Part shown: in pieces, positions 5,013-8,323 of the stretch | Position numbering within the stretch: the stretch's first letter is position 1 | How the letters are laid out: each line of letters begins with the position of its first letter | NCBI GenBank assembly: GCA_013816415.1 | Contig: JACDEN010000002.1 | Location: 15,498-23,820 of the forward strand | DNA length: 8,323 bases | Reading direction: 5' to 3' | DNA from: Planctomycetota bacterium | GTDB taxonomy: Bacteria > Planctomycetota > UBA11346 | Program-made: the position numbers and the translations under genes | Notes under the pieces: generated by a model | Seen by the model: only the letters and a program-made list of their open reading frames with translations | The model's database searches: none | What the model was told of the DNA's origin: nothing

Positions 5013-7985
5013 ATGGCTGATATGGTAACATCGCCCGACGACCAGGAAGAGTTCGTCATTCTCGACGAAATCGGGGATTTTGACGCTCTTCCAGCGTTGG
5101 ATGAGGCGGGCCAGGACTACTTGAGAGGCCAAGGGATCACGTCCCCCGAGACGTGGAGCGCATTCAGGCTCGGGACGCCTGCCCCCGCCGTCTTGGCCCG
5201 CCTCGGCCTGACGGGCCGGAAGGCCCCCGGCGCAGGGGGCGTGTCGATTCCAACATGGCAGCCGGAGACGCCGGATCGGATGGCTGGCCTCGTACGGTTG
5301 ACGCCAGGACAGCACAGGCACCGCTTCGCCAGTGTTCCAGCGGGTATCGGTGGCCCTATAACAGTGGCGACGGCACCGCGCGTGGTGTTGGCCAACAACC
5401 CGCTCTTAGCGCTGTGGCTGCATCAGTGCGGGGTTGAGGATGTCGCGCTCGTAGAAGAGATGGGCGTGCTGCCGCCGCTCGCGGCCTGGCTGCGCAGCCG
5501 CACCCTGATCTGCGCGGCGCACAACCAGAATGATCTCCAGGCGATGGAGTCCGGGTTGGCAGCGCTCGGCATCACGGCCACCGGCGTCGTGCTGCCGATG
5601 AAGCGCAGCCACATCTCACCAGAGTCACGTGCGGTGCTGGGCCTGCCGCTCGTGGCAGACGTGCCGGACGCCACGGAACCCAAGCCGACGCTCTCGGCGC
5701 TGATCTTGTCGCAACTGCATGCCTACGCCCGCAGTCGCCTGGCTGCCGGGGAAGCGCGTCAGGTGCTGATCGACCTGGAATTGGATCACCCGGATCTACT
5801 GGCAGCCTACAACGTCGGCTACCTCCCGCCGGACTACCGCGATGCGTTGCCGCGCGAAGCGCAACGAGCGCTCGTTGGGCAGCGGTGCGGAAATAGCCTG
5901 ATGTTCCCGGCCACCGACTCTGCGGGAACCATCGTTGATGCGCTGATTGTGCGGGTGCATGCGCCATCGCAGCCGTCTCCCAGCCTCTGGCCAGAACCAC
6001 GCGGTCTCCTCGCCCCCGCACTCATCACCGGACACCCCGATCTGATCGTCACGGATACTGTGGTGTGGCTGGGTCGGCTCTTCCGCCAGGGCTACCGGAA
6101 TGTCTTGCTGTTGCGCGGTATCCAGGATGCCCGACGGCAGGCAGCGGAACTCCAGCGGTGCGGGGTCAAGAATGTCACCTTGCGCGTTCGGCACGGCGTC
6201 GATTCGTGGACCGGCATCTTCCAGGCGTGCGGCCTGCGCGTGACCGTCATCCGCGAGCCGGTCACGTCAGCGACAATGGCGGCGACGATTCCCGGCGCAG
6301 CGCAGCGCACGAGTGTGCTCGACATCGTGCGGAGCTTGTCGCCGGGCAAGCCATCAGCGACGGCGGCACCGGTCACGGCTTCGGATGTGGCCACCGCCGA
6401 GGCGGTCACTCCGGCTGTCGTTGAAGTGCGATCAGCAGCGCAGGCAGATGCGCTGGTGTGTCTGGAATCAGACAGCACGAGTGGTGAACTGCTGTTTCAG
6501 GCCGGACCGCTGATCTACGCCGTCCCGCGCCGCGAAGACGGCACCAGCAAGCGTCAGGTTACGATCCGCTGTGGCGGGAAGGCTCCCCACAGCACTCTCG
6601 ATCTGGCGCAGCCCATGCAGTGCAAGCGTTGGGCAGGCAGTGTATCCGGTAGTCTCGGGCACCACGAGGATGTCATCGCTGGCCACCTGATCGCCTTGTG
6701 GCCAGCGGTGCTGGCGCGGGAAGAAGCCGACGAGATGGCTCCTGCGGTCACCGTGTCTGCTGAGGAACGTGCGGTCGGCCACTCGCTCCTCGATGCGCCC
6801 GACCTCATGCAGCGCGTGCTGGCTGATCTCGCTGCGCTCGGGTGGCTAGGCGAGGAGAAGGCGAAGCAGGTGCTCTACCTGTCGGCGATCAGCCGCTTGC
6901 TGTCGCAGCCGGTGTGGGCCGTGTACCAGGCATCGACTGGAGCAGCGCCCTGGCAGGGTGTCGGGTGCATTGTCGCTCTCACGCCGCCCGAGGCGGTGAC
7001 CATCTTCCATCGCTTGACGGACTCGGCGCTGACCCACGCGGATCGCGTGAGCCTGCGGCATCGCCTGCTAGTTGTGGATCAAGCAGAAACGCTCAGGCCG
7101 GAGGGAGCCCTCGCTCTGCGGGTATTGCATGAACGTGGCGGCATCGGCTGGGCAACAGCGGCACCCATGGCAGGCGGGGGAACCGGCGAGACGCGCGGGC
7201 CGGTATCGGTGCTGGCGGCTGCCGCTGCTTCTCTCGATCTCCGCTGCCGTGACGCCTTCCTGACGGTCACGGTGGATGAAACCCCAGGACAGACAGCGGC
7301 CATCTTGGCCGATCAGCGCCGCCGCCTCGCGGCTGGCCTCACCCCACGTGATGCGTCCGCCCACATTATCATGCGCCACCATGCTGCCCAACGGCTGCTG
7401 GAACGGCTTCCGGTGCGCGTGCCGTTTGCGGATCGGCTGATCTTCCCAGCTAGCCACCTGCGCCACCGCGATGAGCAGTCACAGTTCCTGCGGTTGATTG
7501 CAGCGTCGGCGCTGTTGCACCAGCGCCAGCGTCCACGCGAGGCCGGAGTGGTGCTCGCCACCGAGGAAGATTTCAATGCGGTCGTCGCCTGCACGGCTGG
7601 TTTGCTCGGAACGGAAGCCGAGAGCATCAGCACCGCAGCACGTCGCCTGCTGTCCGCTTTGTTCGAACGGAAGCTGACGACCTTCACGATGGCCGATCTC
7701 CGGGGCGCGTTCCCGGAGTGGACGCCCTACGCCTACAAGGCCGCCCTCCTGGACTTGTTGGATTTCGGCTACATCGACAGCCCCAACGGCGGGCGGGGCC
7801 GCCTGCGGCCCTATCGGCTCGTGGCAAACGCCGCTGACATGCCCGCGATGCTGGGCGGCATCCGGCTGCGCCCCGCCGCCGCGCCGTCCCTCAGCGCGGA
7901 CGACGTTGCTCCATCAGTTGGCGAGTTGGCGAAAGTTGGCGACACCGGCATCGCCAACTTTGCTCCACGTCTGACAGGCAGTTAG
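5013..7985 (+). CDS. Large primase/toprim-helicase-like protein of mobile elements, catalytic motifs apparently lost
   Basis: I start at the ATG at 5013 (MADMV), because earlier in-frame starts (GTG 4923, ATG 4956) lie inside or before the promoter; this gives 990 residues. About 27-200 and 226-420 look like two successive primase/toprim-type units. Each has a domain with GITSPETWSAFRLG or AAYNVGYLPPDYRD, then a FPATDSAG-like strand in the second, then a toprim-like strand-helix part. From about 478 to 820 the layout follows the ATPase half of primase-helicase proteins found with tyrosine recombinases. Residues 877-937 form a winged-helix-like end. Expected key residues are missing. The toprim Glu is replaced in NNPLLAL and the D-x-D region reads AAHNQ. 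Where GKS is expected the sequence is GAAPWQG (643-649). LLVVDQAE (685-692) may be a Walker B remnant. The frame is intact. The family comparison is from memory. Confidence 0.6.
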   Translation: MADMVTSPDDQEEFVILDEIGDFDALPALDEAGQDYLRGQGITSPETWSAFRLGTPAPAVLARLGLTGRKAPGAGGVSIPTWQPETPDRMAGLVRLTPGQHRHRFASVPAGIGGPITVATAPRVVLANNPLLALWLHQCGVEDVALVEEMGVLPPLAAWLRSRTLICAAHNQNDLQAMESGLAALGITATGVVLPMKRSHISPESRAVLGLPLVADVPDATEPKPTLSALILSQLHAYARSRLAAGEARQVLIDLELDHPDLLAAYNVGYLPPDYRDALPREAQRALVGQRCGNSLMFPATDSAGTIVDALIVRVHAPSQPSPSLWPEPRGLLAPALITGHPDLIVTDTVVWLGRLFRQGYRNVLLLRGIQDARRQAAELQRCGVKNVTLRVRHGVDSWTGIFQACGLRVTVIREPVTSATMAATIPGAAQRTSVLDIVRSLSPGKPSATAAPVTASDVATAEAVTPAVVEVRSAAQADALVCLESDSTSGELLFQAGPLIYAVPRREDGTSKRQVTIRCGGKAPHSTLDLAQPMQCKRWAGSVSGSLGHHEDVIAGHLIALWPAVLAREEADEMAPAVTVSAEERAVGHSLLDAPDLMQRVLADLAALGWLGEEKAKQVLYLSAISRLLSQPVWAVYQASTGAAPWQGVGCIVALTPPEAVTIFHRLTDSALTHADRVSLRHRLLVVDQAETLRPEGALALRVLHERGGIGWATAAPMAGGGTGETRGPVSVLAAAAASLDLRCRDAFLTVTVDETPGQTAAILADQRRRLAAGLTPRDASAHIIMRHHAAQRLLERLPVRVPFADRLIFPASHLRHRDEQSQFLRLIAASALLHQRQRPREAGVVLATEEDFNAVVACTAGLLGTEAESISTAARRLLSALFERKLTTFTMADLRGAFPEWTPYAYKAALLDLLDFGYIDSPNGGRGRLRPYRLVANAADMPAMLGGIRLRPAAAPSLSADDVAPSVGELAKVGDTGIANFAPRLTGS
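7932..7961. other. 11-8-11 inverted repeat, candidate tyrosine recombinase core site (att/dif-like)
   Basis: AAAGTTGGCGA (7932-7942) and TCGCCAACTTT (7951-7961) are perfect 11-bp inverted arms around the 8-bp spacer CACCGGCA. Two inverted arms of 11-13 bp around a 6-8 bp crossover region is the general geometry of tyrosine recombinase core sites such as loxP and dif. It ends 38 bp before the recombinase ATG. As RNA it could instead form a hairpin that affects translation of the recombinase; no U-run follows, so termination is less likely. Confidence 0.45.
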
Positions 7986-7990
7986 GAGGA
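7983..7990 (+). promoter_or_regulatory. Shine-Dalgarno overlapping the upstream stop codon
   Basis: TAGGAGGA contains the TAG stop of the primase-like gene and a strong GGAGG nine bases before the ATG at 8000. This fixes the recombinase start and suggests translational coupling. Confidence 0.7.
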
Positions 7991-7999
7991 GTTGGCGAG

Positions 8000-8323
8000 A
8001 TGGCGACGACTTCCGATCCTCCGAGCGCCCCGCCTCATCGTAGGCGATCCCCGGACGAGCCGTCTGATGTGGGGGACTTCCTCGACGATCTGCACCTGCG
8101 CCGCCGTATCCAGACGGCACGCACGGCTTCACCGGTGCTGCTGCGTCTCGCGGCGTGGCTACGTGAGCGTGCGGTCGATGCCGTCGGCGCGACGACGGTG
8201 GATCTCCAGGCGTACCAGAGCTACCTCGTCAGTGAGTACCGCACGCCATCGGGGCCTCCGCTCGCACGCAGCACAGTGTCCACGCACATCGCCATCATCA
8301 AAGGGTGGTACCGCTGGCTCGCC
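8000..8323 (+). CDS. Tyrosine recombinase/integrase, N-terminal part (3'-truncated by window edge)
   Basis: The ATG at 8000 follows a strong Shine-Dalgarno sequence, and the frame stays open to the window end (108 codons). After a charged, Pro/Arg-rich lead of about 30 residues, the segment SPVLLRLAAWLRER, then VDLQAYQSYLVSEY, then LARSTVSTHIAIIKGWYRWLA is the four-helix core-binding (SAM-like) domain of XerC/D- and phage-type integrases. The catalytic domain with the Arg-His-Arg-Tyr residues lies beyond the window. The enzyme family recombines DNA at paired inverted arm sites through a phosphotyrosine link. It is separated from the primase-like gene by 14 bp and is probably co-transcribed and co-translated with it. 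The 11-8-11 repeat at 7932-7961 is a candidate substrate. The family call is good for the visible domain; activity cannot be judged from this part. Confidence 0.85.
   Translation, partial: MATTSDPPSAPPHRRRSPDEPSDVGDFLDDLHLRRRIQTARTASPVLLRLAAWLRERAVDAVGATTVDLQAYQSYLVSEYRTPSGPPLARSTVSTHIAIIKGWYRWLA

Larger units (their letters stand above)
7917..7998 (+). repeat. Four direct copies of GTTGGCGA plus one inverted copy
   Basis: GTTGGCGA occurs at 7917-7924, 7925-7932, 7935-7942 and 7991-7998, with the reverse complement TCGCCAAC at 7951-7958. The first two abut and the third is 2 bp further on. The cluster covers the last codons of the primase-like gene and the gap before the tyrosine recombinase, which suggests protein-binding sites rather than coding constraint. 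Confidence 0.65.

Noticed and set aside
1..8323. CRISPR array, tRNA or rRNA genes
   Set aside because: No regularly spaced direct repeats of 25-40 bp, and no tRNA-like or rRNA-like conserved strings were seen by eye on either strand.

Overview
The window is G+C-rich bacterial DNA with the mixed content of an accessory or mobile region. Nothing in it is a housekeeping gene. Both ends cut through site-specific recombinase genes: a serine recombinase at the left edge and a tyrosine recombinase at the right edge. I cannot assign a taxon. The composition and recombinase style suit several G+C-rich bacterial groups. The lipoprotein with its lipobox signal points to a bacterium with an envelope lipoprotein pathway.

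Layout. (1) 2-568 (+): C-terminal part of a serine recombinase, converging on a small XRE-type HTH gene at 582-878 (-). (2) 976-1806 and 1846-2400 (+): a likely two-gene unit. It encodes a lipoprotein made of two copies of a domain of about 115 residues, then a two-helix membrane protein with CxxC pairs at both ends. Its promoter region is shared divergently with the HTH gene. (3) 2583-3090 (+): two short overlapping reading frames in different frames, both ending in a similar winged-helix-like tail; possibly one decayed regulator. (4) 3091-3530: about 440 bp without a convincing gene but dense in inverted repeats. (5) 3531-4466 and 4513-4917 (-): an HTH regulator followed by an HUH replication initiator-like protein (Rep_1-like). 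(6) 4918-5012: a compact divergent control region in which two good sigma70-type -35 boxes form the arms of a palindrome. (7) 5013-7985 (+): a 990-residue protein resembling the primase/toprim-helicase proteins of mobile elements, with the catalytic motifs apparently lost. (8) 8000-8323 (+): start of a tyrosine recombinase, whose Shine-Dalgarno sequence overlaps the stop codon of the preceding gene.

The genes from 3531 rightward read as one mobile-element module. The HTH protein probably represses both divergent promoters, controlling the Rep-like protein on one side and the primase-like/recombinase unit on the other. The most striking signal is a perfect 11-8-11 inverted repeat at 7932-7961, just upstream of the tyrosine recombinase. 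This is the geometry of a tyrosine recombinase core site. The second is that the large primase/helicase-like protein is intact as a reading frame yet lacks recognisable Walker A and toprim acidic residues.
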